A DNA stretch of 64,000 nt from Streptomyces sp. NBC_01351 (GCF_036237315.1 NZ_CP108356.1:5709501-5773500), one strand, 5' to 3'; counted from the stretch's first letter, positions 45,084-54,893 are shown. Numbers and translations: made by a program. Notes: generated by a model from the sequence alone, not told the origin.

Positions 45084-46532
45084 CTAGAACGCGCCGGGGT
45101 GGATCTGGTCCCGCGTCGCCACGTACTGCTGGCGCACCGCCTGCCCGGCCGACAGGTCCTCGCCCGGCTCGAACACCTGCGCCGTCGCGGCCGGCCAGAC
45201 CGGCGGGGTGTGCGGGGCGAGCGTGCCCTGCGCCACGCCGAGCGTCCACGCCGCCTGCCGCGCCGCGCCCAGCGCCGCGTAGTCCGCCGGCGCCGGTACG
45301 ACGACCTGCGTCCCGAACAGCCCCGGCGCCGCGGCCTGTACGGCGGGCAGCTCCGCCGCCGCGCCCAGCAGGAACACCCGGCGGATCTCGGCCCCGCGCG
45401 AACGCAGCACGTCCAGTGCGTCCACGAGCCCGCACAGCATGCCCTCGAAGGCGGCCCGGGCCAAGTGCTCCGGCTTCATGGAGTCCCGGCGCAGCCCGGA
45501 CAGGGTCCCGGCGGTGTGCGGCAGGTTCGGCGTCCGCTCACCCTCCAGATAGGGGAGCAGTACGAGTCCGTGAGCGCCCGGGGTCGACTTCAGCGCGAGC
45601 TCGCTCAGCCCCTCCAGATCGGTGCCCAGCAGCTCGGCGGTGCCGCGCAGGGCCCGTACGGCGTTGGAGGTGTTCACCACGGGCAGGTGCATGCCGGTGG
45701 CGTCGGCGAGCGAGGTGATCAGCCCGCCCGGCTCCGACAGGGCCTCGTGGTGCACCGCCATCACCGAACCGGAGGCACCGAGCGAGACCACGGCGTCGCC
45801 GGGGCCGAGCCCCAGCCCGAGCGCGGCGGCCATCGTCTCGCCGGTGCCGGCCGAGATGAGCAGCCCCTCGGGCGTGGTCCCGGCGGCCTCGGCGGGGCCG
45901 AGCACCTCGGGCAGCAGCGCCCGGTGGCCGAGCGCCAGCTCGACCAGGTCGGGCCGCCAGGATCCGGTCGCCGCCGACCAGTAGCCGGTACCGGAGGCGC
46001 CGCCCCGGTCGGTGGTCCGCCGGGCGGGCCGGCCCAGCAGCTGCCACACCAGCCAGTCGTGCGGGGACATCAGCACGGCCACCCGGCGGGCGGCCTCGGG
46101 CTCGGTGCGGGCCAGCCAGGCCAGCTTCGCGACGGGCTGCGCCGCGTGCGGGACCGAGCCCACCGCCTCGGTCCAGGCCTGCCGGCCGCCGAGCGCGTCG
46201 GTGAGGTCGGCGGCCGCGACCTGGCCGCGCTTGTCGTTGCCGACCAGGGCGGCGCGTACGAGGTTGCCCTGCGAGTCGAGCGGGAGCAGCCCGTGCTGCT
46301 GGGCGGAGACCCCGATGGCCTGGACCCCTTCGAGGAGCCCGCCGCCCGCGGCCTCGCCGAGGGAGAGCAGCCAGGCCTGGGGGTCGGTCTCGTGGGGGTT
46401 GCCGCCGTCGGGTTCGCCCGTGGGCTGCGGATGGGGCGCGTAGCCCTGGCGCAGCACGGCACCCGTGTCGGTGTCACAGACGACGATGCGAGTGAAGGCT
46501 GAAGAGCTGTCCAGCCCGGCGACTATCCCCAT
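45084..46532 (-). CDS. xylB: FGGY-family carbohydrate kinase, xylulokinase-like
   Basis: A 482-residue sugar kinase with the actin-like ATPase fold. The N-terminal phosphate loop is GLDSSSAFTRIVVCD; AIGVSAQQHGLLPLD holds the substrate contacts. The FGGY signature regions are ASGTGYWSAATGSWR and VVSLGASGSVMAVHHEAL, and the C-terminal adenosine motif is RRVFLLGAAAELPAVQ. It most likely phosphorylates D-xylulose, feeding the pentose phosphate pathway, but no xylose isomerase or sugar transporter is adjacent, so another ketose is possible. ATG 46532 gives the standard N-terminus. Confidence 0.82.
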   Translation of the reverse strand: MGIVAGLDSSSAFTRIVVCDTDTGAVLRQGYAPHPQPTGEPDGGNPHETDPQAWLLSLGEAAGGGLLEGVQAIGVSAQQHGLLPLDSQGNLVRAALVGNDKRGQVAAADLTDALGGRQAWTEAVGSVPHAAQPVAKLAWLARTEPEAARRVAVLMSPHDWLVWQLLGRPARRTTDRGGASGTGYWSAATGSWRPDLVELALGHRALLPEVLGPAEAAGTTPEGLLISAGTGETMAAALGLGLGPGDAVVSLGASGSVMAVHHEALSEPGGLITSLADATGMHLPVVNTSNAVRALRGTAELLGTDLEGLSELALKSTPGAHGLVLLPYLEGERTPNLPHTAGTLSGLRRDSMKPEHLARAAFEGMLCGLVDALDVLRSRGAEIRRVFLLGAAAELPAVQAAAPGLFGTQVVVPAPADYAALGAARQAAWTLGVAQGTLAPHTPPVWPAATAQVFEPGEDLSAGQAVRQQYVATRDQIHPGAF

Positions 46533-46627
46533 GCGGAGAATTCTGCCGCACATATGACCGGTCCTGACCTCTGCGGAGTACCCGGAACCTCACAGGTCCC
46601 GGGAACCTCACGCGTACCGCACCGATC

Positions 46628-46933
46628 TCAGGTGTTGCTGGTGCCCCAGTCGTCCTCGAAGCCACCGCCGCCGACCCGGTCGCGCAGCCCGCGCACCCGC
46701 AGGGCCAGCGAGTCCGGCACGGCGTCGCCGACCTTCTCGCTCACCGCGGCGAAGGCCTTCCCGGCGTAGACGCGGCCGGTCTGCCCGGCGGTCTCGGCGG
46801 CGTTGCGCACCGCCGGGTTCTGCGCGAACTCCCGAGCGGACTTCTTGAGCTGCTCGTACCGCTCGCGCCCGGCCCGGGTCCCGAGCACGTAACCGAGGGC
46901 CAGTCCGACCGCGAACGTGACCTTGTACCGCAT
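46628..46933 (-). CDS. Small YtxH-like membrane-associated protein
   Basis: A 101-residue protein with one N-terminal membrane helix (KVTFAVGLALGYVLGTRAG) followed by a charged amphipathic region (RERYEQLKKSAREFAQNPAV) and a Gly-rich acidic end. This G-x2-G-Y-x-L-G-x3-G-R-E-R-Y-E pattern is widespread in actinobacteria and related to YtxH-type proteins of unknown function. It lies just upstream of the tRNA cluster, on the opposite strand. Confidence 0.75.
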   Translation of the reverse strand: MRYKVTFAVGLALGYVLGTRAGRERYEQLKKSAREFAQNPAVRNAAETAGQTGRVYAGKAFAAVSEKVGDAVPDSLALRVRGLRDRVGGGGFEDDWGTSNT

Positions 46934-47078
46934 GCCTGTCACCCTTCGTCGTGTGGTGCCCGGCCTGCTGTCGATACCGATTGGCGGAGCACCCCCCTGC
47001 TTGCGCTAATCTATGACTCGCAACGGGCGCTCGCCCCCCGGCAAGGCCGGAGGTGGGCCGTTCGATGCACCGCAGCAA

Positions 47079-47151
47079 TCCCCTGTAGCTCAATTGGCAG
47101 AGCAGCCGACTGTTAATCGGCAGGTTACTGGTTCGAGTCCAGTCGGGGGAG
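47079..47151 (+). tRNA. tRNA-Asn (anticodon GUU), copy 1
   Basis: A 73-nt cloverleaf. The acceptor TCCCCTG pairs with CGGGGGA, the D-arm is GCTCAATTGGCAGAGC, the anticodon loop CTGTTAA has GTT, and the T-arm is CTGGTTCGAGTCCAG. Identical to the next copy; no encoded CCA. Confidence 0.95.
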
Positions 47152-47156
47152 CGCGG

Positions 47157-47229
47157 TCCCCTGTAGCTCAATTGGCAGAGCAGCCGACTGTTAATCGGCA
47201 GGTTACTGGTTCGAGTCCAGTCGGGGGAG
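47157..47229 (+). tRNA. tRNA-Asn (anticodon GUU), copy 2
   Basis: An exact duplicate of the preceding tRNA-Asn, 5 nt downstream (spacer CGCGG), and therefore co-transcribed. A hairpin terminator with a T-run follows at 47240. Confidence 0.95.
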
Positions 47230-47239
47230 CAGGTAAGAA

Positions 47240-47275
47240 AAGGAGAGGGCCCCCGGCGGGTCCTCTTCTTTTTTG
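47240..47275 (+). terminator. Rho-independent terminator of the tRNA-Asn pair
   Basis: AAGGAGAGGGCCC pairs with GGGTCCTCTTCTT (two G-U pairs), followed by a run of T residues. A classic terminator, unusual in its long T-run for this genome. Confidence 0.8.
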
Positions 47276-47417
47276 CCTCGTTCTGGAACCGGGCAGCCCT
47301 CAGGACGGTCTCTCTGAACAGGCCAAGCCGATCATGCGAGGCATCCGAGGCAGGAGATCGTATGAGCGGCTATGCTGCGGCAGACGGCGCGCACACATGT
47401 ACGCGCCACGCCGTGAA

Positions 47418-47491
47418 GGGGCGGTAGCTCAGCCGGTTAGAGCAGCGGACTCATAATCCGTCGGCCGTGGGTTCGAGTCCCACCCGCCCCA
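47418..47491 (+). tRNA. tRNA with CAU anticodon (elongator Met or Ile2)
   Basis: A 74-nt cloverleaf. The acceptor GGGGCGG pairs with CCGCCCC, the anticodon stem CGGAC/GTCCG-like arm holds CTCATAA, the T-arm is GTGGGTTCGAGTCCCAC, and the discriminator is A. The acceptor is not that of an initiator. CAU could be Met, or Ile2 after lysidine modification; the sequence alone does not decide. Confidence 0.9.
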
Positions 47492-47496
47492 CTGCG

Positions 47497-47533
47497 AGCC
47501 GCAGGTGCAGAAACGATCGCACCTGCGGCTTTG
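47497..47533 (+). terminator. Terminator of the CAU tRNA
   Basis: AGCCGCAGGTGC (47497-47508) pairs perfectly with GCACCTGCGGCT (47519-47530), followed by TT. Confidence 0.75.
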
Positions 47534-47588
47534 GCGTGTTCTGGGGGTTGACGGGGAGGGCTTGGGGCCGCCCCCGGCCGGGTGTGCG

Positions 47589-48746
47589 TCAGAAGTTCTC
47601 CGTTTCGTCCGTGAGATGGCGCAGTACGTCGCCCAGGTCCTGGCGGCGCGCGAAGGCCGCGCGTTGGCGGTGGGCGCCCGAGCCGTCGCGCAGCAGGGAC
47701 GCCAGGGTCTTGGCCGCGTGGTCGAGGTCGCCGGCGGCGGCCAGTTCCGGGGCGACCAGGTCGAGCAGGGCCTCCGCCAGATCGGCCGCCGGGAGCTCCG
47801 TGCCCGTGTACGGGTCCAGGCCGAAGCCCTCCAGTCCGTCGTGGGCCGCCCGCCAGCGCGCCAGGCGCAGTACGTCGTCCCGTACGGGTGGATCAGGGCG
47901 CTGCTCGGCGACCTCCCGCATGGCCGTCGCCACCAGGGCGCGGGCCAGCTCGGCCTGCAGGACGGCCCCGTCGATGTCCGGGGACATGTCGGGCGCCCGG
48001 AATTCGAGCGTCGGCCAGTTCCCCGAGGGGCGGAGGTCCCAATAGACCATCTTCGTGTCCAGGGCCGCCCCGGAGCCGAGCAGGGTCTGCACCGAGCGCC
48101 GGAAGTGGGCCGTGGACGTGAAGTGCGGGGGCGGGCCCGCCGAGGGCCAGCCCGACCAGGCCATGGCCCGCCAGCTGGCGTGACCCGTGTCACGGCCGCC
48201 CCAGAACGGCGAGTTGGCGGCCAGCGCGATCAGCGTCGGCAGCCAGGGTCTGACCCGGTTGGACACCGCGACGGCCGTGTCCACGTCGAGCGTGCCGATG
48301 TGGATGTGGCGGCCGCAGCTGACCAGCGTGTCGGTGAGCGCGCCGAAGCGGCGGTGCTGCTCGCGCTGGCGCGGCTCGTCGTCGGTCAGGTGCAGCGGCC
48401 CCTCCACGGCCACGACCGGCGAGGGCGCGGCCAGCAGCCGGCAGCCGTGGGCGCGGGCCGCGCGGCCGAGGGTGCGCCGCAGCGCGGCGAGCTCCGCGCG
48501 CAGCGAATCGGTCGAATGGGCGATCGGGGTGGAGATCTCCACCTGGTAGCGGGTGCCCTCGGCGTGCAGTTCGCCGGGCAGCCCGCCGGCCGTGGCCAGG
48601 ACGAGCGGGGCGGCCGGGACCACCCGGAAGGTACGGGCGTCGACGAGGAGGAACTCCTCCTCGACTCCGACGGTGAGGGGGACGGTGGTGCGCACCGTGT
48701 TCCGCGCGGTGCCGGTGCTCGTGGTGCTGTTGCCAGGTTCGATCAC
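47589..48746 (-). CDS. YbdK-type glutamate-cysteine ligase-like carboxylate-amine ligase
   Basis: A 385-residue GCS2-family protein. It has the metal/ATP motif TVGVEEEFLLVD near residue 24, YQVEISTPIA, CGRHIHIGTLDVDTAV with conserved His residues, and NWPTLEFRAPDMSPD near the active-site Arg. Members ligate glutamate or similar acids to cysteine or other amines; YbdK itself has weak glutamate-cysteine ligase activity. Streptomyces make mycothiol, so a glutathione role is unlikely and the substrate is open. The gene lies 98 bp after the tRNA on the opposite strand. Confidence 0.85.
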   Translation of the reverse strand: MIEPGNSTTSTGTARNTVRTTVPLTVGVEEEFLLVDARTFRVVPAAPLVLATAGGLPGELHAEGTRYQVEISTPIAHSTDSLRAELAALRRTLGRAARAHGCRLLAAPSPVVAVEGPLHLTDDEPRQREQHRRFGALTDTLVSCGRHIHIGTLDVDTAVAVSNRVRPWLPTLIALAANSPFWGGRDTGHASWRAMAWSGWPSAGPPPHFTSTAHFRRSVQTLLGSGAALDTKMVYWDLRPSGNWPTLEFRAPDMSPDIDGAVLQAELARALVATAMREVAEQRPDPPVRDDVLRLARWRAAHDGLEGFGLDPYTGTELPAADLAEALLDLVAPELAAAGDLDHAAKTLASLLRDGSGAHRQRAAFARRQDLGDVLRHLTDETENF

Positions 48747-48949
48747 TACGCCTCCCTGGACATACGAGTCTTTTCATCATGAGCTGAACGAGAGGTGAGT
48801 AGCGCACGACGATTCGGTCAAATGTCCGGTGATAGTGGCGAGTTACCGGCAAGATTGCGCCCGCGACGGAACCCCGGAGCCGGGTGGGGCGACTGTTGCC
48901 GGTGTGTGAACGCCGTGGACGGAACCGAGGGGGCCGGCCGGCCGGTGGT

Positions 48950-48955
48950 TATCAT
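48950..48955 (+). promoter_or_regulatory. -10 element of a leaderless MFS gene
   Basis: TATCAT lies 5 nt before the GTG at 48961 and no ribosome site intervenes. Confidence 0.45.
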
Positions 48956-48960
48956 CCGCT

Positions 48961-50226
48961 GTGCCCCATACGACCGCGCCACCCGACCGCCCCCGACGGC
49001 GAATATTCGCCGACCTGACCCCGCTCAGAACCTCCGTGCACTACCGGCGGCTGTGGGTCGGCGCAACCATCTCCTGGCTCGGGCAGGCGATGACCGCCCT
49101 CGCGATCTCGCTCCAGGTGTACGAGATCACCGGGTCGAACTTCGCGGTCGGGCTCGTCGGACTGTTCGCGCTCGTCCCGCTCGTCGCCTTCGGGCTCTAC
49201 GCCGGCGCCATCGCCGACACTCTGGACCGGCGCAAGCTCGGCCTCTACAGCGCCCTCGGCTCCACCGGACTGTCGATCGCGCTCGCAGCGGCCGCGCTGC
49301 TCGACTACCACCGGGTCTGGTTCCTGTACGCCGTCGTCGCGCTCCAGGCGACGTGCGGGGCGCTCGCCGGACCGGCGCGGTCCGCCATGATCCCGCGGCT
49401 GCTGCCGGCCGAGCAGCTGCCCGCCGCCAATGCGCTGAACTCCGTGACCATGACCTCCGGGACCATGATCGGCCCGATGCTGGGCGGGTTCATCGTCGGC
49501 TGGTGGGGCTACCAGGCCGCCTACCTGATCGACGCCGTCACCTTCCTCGCCGCGCTCTACGCGATGTGGTTGCTGCCCGCCATGAAGCCCGACCGCGCCG
49601 AGGGCGCGCGGGGCAGGGCCTCCGTCCTCGACGGCCTGCGATTCCTCGGGACCCGGCCCAACATCCGGATGACCTTCTTCTCCGACATGGCCGCCATGGT
49701 GCTGGCACACCCCCGGGCGCTGTTCCCCGCCATCGCCGTGCTCTGGTACGGCGGCGACGCCAAGACGGTCGGCCTGCTGGTGGCCGCGCCCGCCGTGGGG
49801 GCGCTGCTCGGCGGCCTGTTCTCCGGCTGGCAGGGGCGGGTGCGCCGGCACGGGCTGGCGATCCTGATCTCCGTCGCCGGATGGGGGCTGGCCGTCGCGG
49901 TCTTCGGGCTGACCCGGAACCTGTGGCTCGGGCTGTTCTTCCTCGCCCTGGCCGGCTGCGCCGACACCATCTCGATGGTGTTCCGCAGCACGATGATGCA
50001 GGCCGCCACCCCGGACGAAATGCGGGGCCGCCTCCAGGGCGTCTTCATCGTGGTCGTCGCGGGCGGGCCCCGGCTCGGGGACTTCCTCGCCGGGACCGTC
50101 GCCGACCTGACCTCCCCCGCCGTGGCGGTCACCGGCGGGGGACTCGGGTGCGTGCTGGTGCTGGGACTGCTCGCCCTTCGGTGGCGCGGCTTCGCCCGCT
50201 ACGACGCGCGGTCGCCGCAGGCCTGA
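48961..50226 (+). CDS. MFS exporter, EntS/MFS_3 type
   Basis: A 421-residue, 12-helix transporter of the enterobactin-exporter-like branch. The N-terminus runs LRTSVHYRRLWVGATISWLGQAMTALAISLQVYEITGSNFAVGLVGL. The A-like motif is AGAIADTLDRRKLGL, and the central segment is GPARSAMIPRLLPAEQLPAANALNSVTM. The second half has EMRGRLQGVFIVVVAGGPRLGDFLAG, also diagnostic. It may export siderophores or other small molecules; no siderophore genes are near. GTG 48961 is the likely leaderless start. Confidence 0.88.
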   Translation: MPHTTAPPDRPRRRIFADLTPLRTSVHYRRLWVGATISWLGQAMTALAISLQVYEITGSNFAVGLVGLFALVPLVAFGLYAGAIADTLDRRKLGLYSALGSTGLSIALAAAALLDYHRVWFLYAVVALQATCGALAGPARSAMIPRLLPAEQLPAANALNSVTMTSGTMIGPMLGGFIVGWWGYQAAYLIDAVTFLAALYAMWLLPAMKPDRAEGARGRASVLDGLRFLGTRPNIRMTFFSDMAAMVLAHPRALFPAIAVLWYGGDAKTVGLLVAAPAVGALLGGLFSGWQGRVRRHGLAILISVAGWGLAVAVFGLTRNLWLGLFFLALAGCADTISMVFRSTMMQAATPDEMRGRLQGVFIVVVAGGPRLGDFLAGTVADLTSPAVAVTGGGLGCVLVLGLLALRWRGFARYDARSPQA

Positions 50227-50396
50227 TCGCTGGGACCGCTGGGCGGGAAGGGGTCGGTGGGTTCCGCCAGGGCCGTGTGCGCGCCGGGGCATCTCCTCGG
50301 GCGCCGAACGTTTCCAGGGGTCGGAGGGCGAGGGGGGTGTGTTCGTCGCCCTGCGGGGACACCCCGGCACGCACCCGTCCCCGGCGGGCGGACGGA

Positions 50397-50768
50397 CTAG
50401 GCGTCCACCGCCTCCCGGGTCCGGGCGCCGCCCGCGTCGCCGGTGTTGGACGTTCCGGCCGGCTCGAACAGCAGGATCGCGACCTCCTCGTCGGCGGCCG
50501 GGCAGTGCTCCACCCCGCGCGGGACGACGTACATCTCGCCGGGGCCGAGGGTCACGTCCCCGTCGCGCAGACGGATCGTCAGGGTGCCGCTGATCACGAG
50601 GAAGAGCTCGTCGGTGTCCTCGTGGGTGTGCCAGACGAACTCGCCCTGCAGCTTGGCGACCTTGACCTCGTAGTCGTTGACCCGCGCGATGCGGCGCTGC
50701 GCCCACTGCTCGGTGAAACCGGCCAGCTTCTCGGCGATGTTGACCTTTTCGATCTCCGGTGTCGTCAT
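50397..50768 (-). CDS. Cupin-domain protein
   Basis: A 123-residue single-domain cupin. Motif 1 is EFVWHTHEDTDELFLVISG (H-x-H-x5-E, metal ligands) and motif 2 is GEMYVVPRGVEHCPAADEE with the last His. The fold usually binds a metal in small enzymes such as isomerases and dioxygenases, or acts as a sensor. ATG 50768 follows GGGAG. It is divergent from the AraC regulator, 48 bp apart, so the two probably share an operator region. Confidence 0.85.
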   Translation of the reverse strand: MTTPEIEKVNIAEKLAGFTEQWAQRRIARVNDYEVKVAKLQGEFVWHTHEDTDELFLVISGTLTIRLRDGDVTLGPGEMYVVPRGVEHCPAADEEVAILLFEPAGTSNTGDAGGARTREAVDA

Positions 50769-50816
50769 GTGGACAGACTCCCGGGCGACCGGGTGGCGGT
50801 CTTGTACGTTCCTGAC

Positions 50817-51629
50817 ATGGCCGCCATACGACCGCTCGGCACCGTCTCCGCCTGGCAGCCGCCGGTGAAGGGCATCGCCGAGGTCTTCCACGCCCGTTTC
50901 ACCGAGCACGCCTACCCCGCCCACGTGCACGACACCTGGGCGCTGATGATCCTGGACGGCGGGCGCGTCGACTTCGCCCTCGACCGGGAGCGGCACGGCG
51001 TCGGGGTCTCGGACCACGTGGCCCTGCTGCCGCCCGGGGTGGTGCACGACGGGCGGACCGTGACCGAGGGCGGCTTCCGCAAGCGGGTGCTGTACCTGGA
51101 CACCTCCGTGCTGCCGCAGCGGCTGACCGGGGCCGCGGTGGACGCCCCGCTGCTGGACGATCCCGCGCTGCGGGAGCGCGTGCACGGCCTGCACCTGGCG
51201 CTGGAGGAGCGGGGCGACCCCTTCGAGGCGGAGTCGCGGCTGGTCTTCGTACGGGAGCGGCTGCACCGGTGGCTGACCGGGCGCGAGGAGGCTCCCGGGC
51301 CGCCGGGAGAGGGGCTCCCCGGGCGCCTGCGGGAGCTGCTCGACGCGCGGGTGGTCGAGGGGATCACGCTGGAGGAGGCGTCGGCCGAGCTGGGGGGCGT
51401 CCACTCCACGCAGCTGATCCGCAGCTTCCGGACGGCGTACGGACTGCCGCCGCACGCGTACCTCACCGGGCGGCGGGTGGCGGTGGCCCGGAGGCTGCTG
51501 CTGGCCGGAATGCGGCCTGCCGAGGCGGCCGTGGCGGCGGGGTTCTACGACCAGGCGCACCTGGCGCGGCACTTCGGGCGGCACGTGGGCACCAGCCCGG
51601 GGGTTTTCGCCCGATCCGGCCGGTTGTGA
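50817..51629 (+). CDS. AraC-family regulator with cupin sensor domain
   Basis: A 270-residue activator. The N-terminal AraC cupin has [25 protein letters not shown] and [12 protein letters not shown]. The C-terminal pair of helix-turn-helix motifs is [39 protein letters not shown] and [31 protein letters not shown]. It likely senses a small molecule and controls the divergent cupin gene. TACGTT 6 nt before the ATG suggests a leaderless transcript. Confidence 0.9.
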   Translation: MAAIRPLGTVSAWQPPVKGIAEVFHARFTEHAYPAHVHDTWALMILDGGRVDFALDRERHGVGVSDHVALLPPGVVHDGRTVTEGGFRKRVLYLDTSVLPQRLTGAAVDAPLLDDPALRERVHGLHLALEERGDPFEAESRLVFVRERLHRWLTGREEAPGPPGEGLPGRLRELLDARVVEGITLEEASAELGGVHSTQLIRSFRTAYGLPPHAYLTGRRVAVARRLLLAGMRPAEAAVAAGFYDQAHLARHFGRHVGTSPGVFARSGRL

Positions 51630-51759
51630 AGGGCAGTTGGCCGGTTCGTTGCCGTCGTGTTGCGAGGCCTTCCGATTTCTTTCGATCCGACATATGACAG
51701 TTCGGCAGTTCAAAGTTCAGAACCCTCGCGTCATCCGTCGAACCAGGAGGAAGGCCTTC

Positions 51760-52833
51760 ATGCGCCTTCGTACGCTCGCCACCACCGCGGTGGCCACCGC
51801 CGCGCTCTGCGGCACGCTCGTGCCGCCCGCCGCGGCCGCGGCCGGGCCGGCCGGAGGGGGCGGCGCCTGCTCCCCGTACCTCTCCGTCGCGGGCTACTCC
51901 GACTCCCTGGACAAGACCACGCTCGACGGGCGGCTGGTCGGCGGGATCTCCGCTCTCGCGCTCGACAAGGACGGCACGGTCGCGGCCGTCTCCGACAAGT
52001 CGGCCCTGTACTCGCTGAAGGTGGGCCGCGGGGACACCCCGACGGCCGCGGCCACCGCGCGGCTGCCGCTGACGGACGGCGCCGGGAAGGCGGTCGACTC
52101 CGAGGGGATCGTCGTCGACCGCGACGGGTCGTACCTGATCACGGACGAGTTCGCGCCCGCCATCAGGCGCTACGGCCGCGACGGTCAGGTGCTCGGCACG
52201 CTGCCGATCCCGGACGACTTCCGCCTCGCACCGGAGGGCCGGGCCGCCTTCAACACGACCTTCGAGTCGCTGACCCTGCTGCCCGGCGGCCACACGCTGG
52301 TCGCGGGTGTCGAGGGCGGGCTGGCCGGTGACGGCAAGGACGCGCAGGGCCGGACCCTCCAGCGGATCCAGACCTGGGAGCGGCGCGGCGGGGAGTTCGT
52401 CCTCGGCCGCCAGTACGCCTACCCGGTGGACGCGGGGCACGGCCTCGTCGAGCTCGCTCCCACCCGCGACGGGCGGCTGATCGTGCTGGAGCGCGGCTTC
52501 ACGCGGGAGTTCGCGATCACCGTGCGGCTGTACGTCGCCGACCCGCTGTTCGCGAGCGACACCTCGAAGGTGGCGACCCTGGCCGATGGGCCGGGGCTGC
52601 GGCTCGCCCGCAAGACGCCGATCGGGGACTTCGACGACTGCCCGACGCTGGGCGCCCCGTCGAAGCTGCCGCAGAACCACCCCCTCGTCGACAACGTCGA
52701 GGCCCTGGTCGTCACCGACTACGACGGGGTCGGGCGGGTGCGGCTGCTCCTGGCCAGTGACGACAACGAGTTCCCGCAGCAGATCACCCGCCTGTACACG
52801 GCGGACGTGAAGCTGCCGAAGCGCAGGTTCTAG
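51760..52833 (+). CDS. Secreted esterase-like/phytase-family protein
   Basis: A 357-residue secreted protein. Residues 1-28 are a signal peptide ([22 protein letters not shown]). The mature part is a beta-propeller of the esterase-like phytase family: [71 protein letters not shown], and [19 protein letters not shown] with [25 protein letters not shown] at the end. A phosphomonoester or phytate substrate is possible but unproven. ATG 51760 follows AGGAGGAAGG. Confidence 0.88.
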   Translation: MRLRTLATTAVATAALCGTLVPPAAAAAGPAGGGGACSPYLSVAGYSDSLDKTTLDGRLVGGISALALDKDGTVAAVSDKSALYSLKVGRGDTPTAAATARLPLTDGAGKAVDSEGIVVDRDGSYLITDEFAPAIRRYGRDGQVLGTLPIPDDFRLAPEGRAAFNTTFESLTLLPGGHTLVAGVEGGLAGDGKDAQGRTLQRIQTWERRGGEFVLGRQYAYPVDAGHGLVELAPTRDGRLIVLERGFTREFAITVRLYVADPLFASDTSKVATLADGPGLRLARKTPIGDFDDCPTLGAPSKLPQNHPLVDNVEALVVTDYDGVGRVRLLLASDDNEFPQQITRLYTADVKLPKRRF

Positions 52834-54203
52834 TCCCCGGCAGTGACGATTCCGCGAGCCACCCCCAGGGCCACCAGGTCCTGGGGGCGGATGCGCAGCT
52901 GGTCGGCCGTGGCGGGGGCGGCGGTCGCCGGGCGCTTGAGGATGGCCGCCGCCAGCTCCGGGGCGATCACCGAGAAGTAGCTGTCCGGGGTCACCCAGGT
53001 GTTCCCCGGCGCCGCCAGGGCGAGCGCGCCGCCCGAGCCGCCCTCGCCGATGAGCAGGGTGGACACGGGGACGGTGGCGCCGGCCAGCGCCGCGAAGGTG
53101 TCCGCGATGGCCGCGCCGGCGCCCGCGTGCTCGGCGGCGGCGTCGTTGGCCGCGCCGGGGGTGTCGACCAGGGTGAGCACCGGGATGCCGAGCCGGTCGG
53201 CCAGCCGGATCACGCGGGCGGCAGTACGGTAGCCCGCCGGGCGGGTGGCGGTGCCGCACTGGGCGGCGTACGCCACGGCCCGACCCTCGCGCAGCCCGAA
53301 CCCGCACAGCATGCCGGGGTCGGTGCCGCCCGCGCGGTCCCCGGAGAGGGGCAGGCGGAGGGCGAAGTACGCGTCCAGGTACGCCCCGGCGCGCGGCCGG
53401 TCGGGGTGCCGGGCCTGCTGGACGGCGTCCCAGCCGGTCTGCGGAGCCGCTACTCCCCCAGCTACCGCTGGGAGGTGCCCCCAGGCCAGCGCGGCCGGGG
53501 GCTCGACGGGCCCGGCGGGGCGGGGCGCGGTCAGCACCCGGAGCCAGTCGGCCAGCGTCGCCGGGAGTTCGGCCGGGGGGACGACGGCGTCCACGTGCCC
53601 GGCGGCGTACTGCCCCTCGGCGGAGTAGGCCGCCGGATCGGCGTCCGCCGGGCGCACCCGGGAGCCCGCGAAACCGACCTGCGCCCCCGGCAGCGCGAGC
53701 ACCACGTCGGCCCCGGCCCCCAGGGTGGCCCAGCCGCCACCGGTGGTGGGATCGCGCAGCACGGCCACCTGGGGCAGCCCCGCAGCCCGGGTCAACACGC
53801 ACTGGCGGGCCACGCGCTGCAGCTGGGTCAGCGCGAGCATGCCCTCCTGCATGCGGGAGCCGCCGGTGGCGATGAGGGAGACGAGGGGGAGGCGGTGCGC
53901 GCGGGCGTGGGCGTACGCGGCCTCGAGCCGGTCTCCCGTGCGCCGGCCCAGCGAACCGCCGAGGAACCCGAACTCGAAGGAGATCACGGCCGCTTCGTGG
54001 CCCCCGATGCGGGCGGTTCCGGCGACGACGGACTCCTCCTCGCCGGTCCGCTCGGCGGCACGGGCCCGTGAGTCGTCGTAGCCGGCCCAGCCGAGGGGCC
54101 CGTCGGGCGGTGACTCCCGCTGGGGGACGGGGAGTTCGGCGAAGCTACCGGGATCGGTCACGGAGGCGATGGCCGCGCGGGCCGAGAGGCGGGTCGTCGT
54201 CAC
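52830..54203 (-). CDS. Acetyl-CoA carboxylase-type carboxyltransferase (AccD-AccA fusion) with an inserted repeat
   Basis: A 457-residue crotonase-fold protein. The beta half has [46 protein letters not shown] and [34 protein letters not shown]. The alpha half has [61 protein letters not shown] and [21 protein letters not shown]. It should transfer the carboxyl group from carboxybiotin to an acyl-CoA, but the AccD zinc ribbon is absent and no biotin carrier is adjacent. About 11 residues ([11 protein letters not shown]) between the halves come from a type A repeat, in frame. Confidence 0.85.
   Translation of the reverse strand: MTTTRLSARAAIASVTDPGSFAELPVPQRESPPDGPLGWAGYDDSRARAAERTGEEESVVAGTARIGGHEAAVISFEFGFLGGSLGRRTGDRLEAAYAHARAHRLPLVSLIATGGSRMQEGMLALTQLQRVARQCVLTRAAGLPQVAVLRDPTTGGGWATLGAGADVVLALPGAQVGFAGSRVRPADADPAAYSAEGQYAAGHVDAVVPPAELPATLADWLRVLTAPRPAGPVEPPAALAWGHLPAVAGGVAAPQTGWDAVQQARHPDRPRAGAYLDAYFALRLPLSGDRAGGTDPGMLCGFGLREGRAVAYAAQCGTATRPAGYRTAARVIRLADRLGIPVLTLVDTPGAANDAAAEHAGAGAAIADTFAALAGATVPVSTLLIGEGGSGGALALAAPGNTWVTPDSYFSVIAPELAAAILKRPATAAPATADQLRIRPQDLVALGVARGIVTAGD
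53453..53484. repeat. Type A repeat inserted in frame in the carboxyltransferase gene
   Basis: CTCCCCCAGCTACCGCTGGG followed by AGGTGCCCCCAG, identical in its core to 7409-7439. It lies in the interdomain linker between the AccD- and AccA-like halves, where extra residues may be tolerated. Confidence 0.8.
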
Positions 54204-54212
54204 GGGGTCACC

Positions 54213-54794
54213 CTAGGGGGTGCGGGGGAGGCCCCGGGGAAACAGTGCCGCCGCGAAGAGGAGGGCGCCGAGAGGCAGCAGGTCGAGGCTGACGGCCATG
54301 GCGACCGTACCCAGCACCACCGCGACGGGCCGCCAGGGGCTGACGCGCCGCTGGACGGCGAGCTGGACCACGAGCCACAGGAGGCCGACGTAGAACAGCA
54401 CCGGGCCGACGGTGTAGACGGCGGACAGCACCCCCGGGTGGCTCTGGACCTCCTCGAAGAGCCGCTCCATTCCCGGCCGGTCGGAGGCGCGAAACCCGAC
54501 GACGAGGTCGATGGCGGCCTGGGCGACGACCGCCAGGGTGCCCGTCAGGCCGAGCAGGAGGCCGACGCCGGCACTCAGCCGCCCCGCCGCTCCGCCGCCG
54601 GGCCCGGTCATCCGGCGTAGGGCCGGTAAGACCAGGGCGAACTGCAACACCCCCACGAGCAGCGCGATGTGGCCCACGGTCCAGGCGGGGCCCGGACCGT
54701 GGTCGGGATCGCCGAGCCGGATGGCGCCGTAGGCGAGGAGGCACAGCGGTGCGGTGACGAAGGAGGCCCGGGTGAGGGTCGGTCGATTGGTCAT
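54213..54794 (-). CDS. Predicted integral membrane protein of unknown function
   Basis: A 193-residue protein with about five hydrophobic segments: LTRASFVTAPLCLLAYGAI, AWTVGHIALLVGVLQFALVL, LSAGVGLLLGLTGTLAVVAQ, SAVYTVGPVLFYVGLLWLVV and VLGTVAMAVSLDLLPLGALLF. The polar loop FRASDRPGMERLFEEVQSHPG is the longest outside stretch. No family function is known to me. It lies 9 bp upstream of the carboxyltransferase gene, which suggests one transcript. Confidence 0.75.
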   Translation of the reverse strand: MTNRPTLTRASFVTAPLCLLAYGAIRLGDPDHGPGPAWTVGHIALLVGVLQFALVLPALRRMTGPGGGAAGRLSAGVGLLLGLTGTLAVVAQAAIDLVVGFRASDRPGMERLFEEVQSHPGVLSAVYTVGPVLFYVGLLWLVVQLAVQRRVSPWRPVAVVLGTVAMAVSLDLLPLGALLFAAALFPRGLPRTP

Positions 54795-54893
54795 GCACCG
54801 ATCATGTCGACCGGGATGCCGGGCCGTACCAGGCATGACCCCGAGGGCACCCCTGAGTGGTCCCTGACCGCTCCCTGACCACTCCTTGGAGCG

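Noticed and set aside
47079..47491. tRNA cluster as an integration site
   Set aside because: No integrase, no partial tRNA copy and no change of gene content next to the tRNAs; the two Asn copies are complete and identical.
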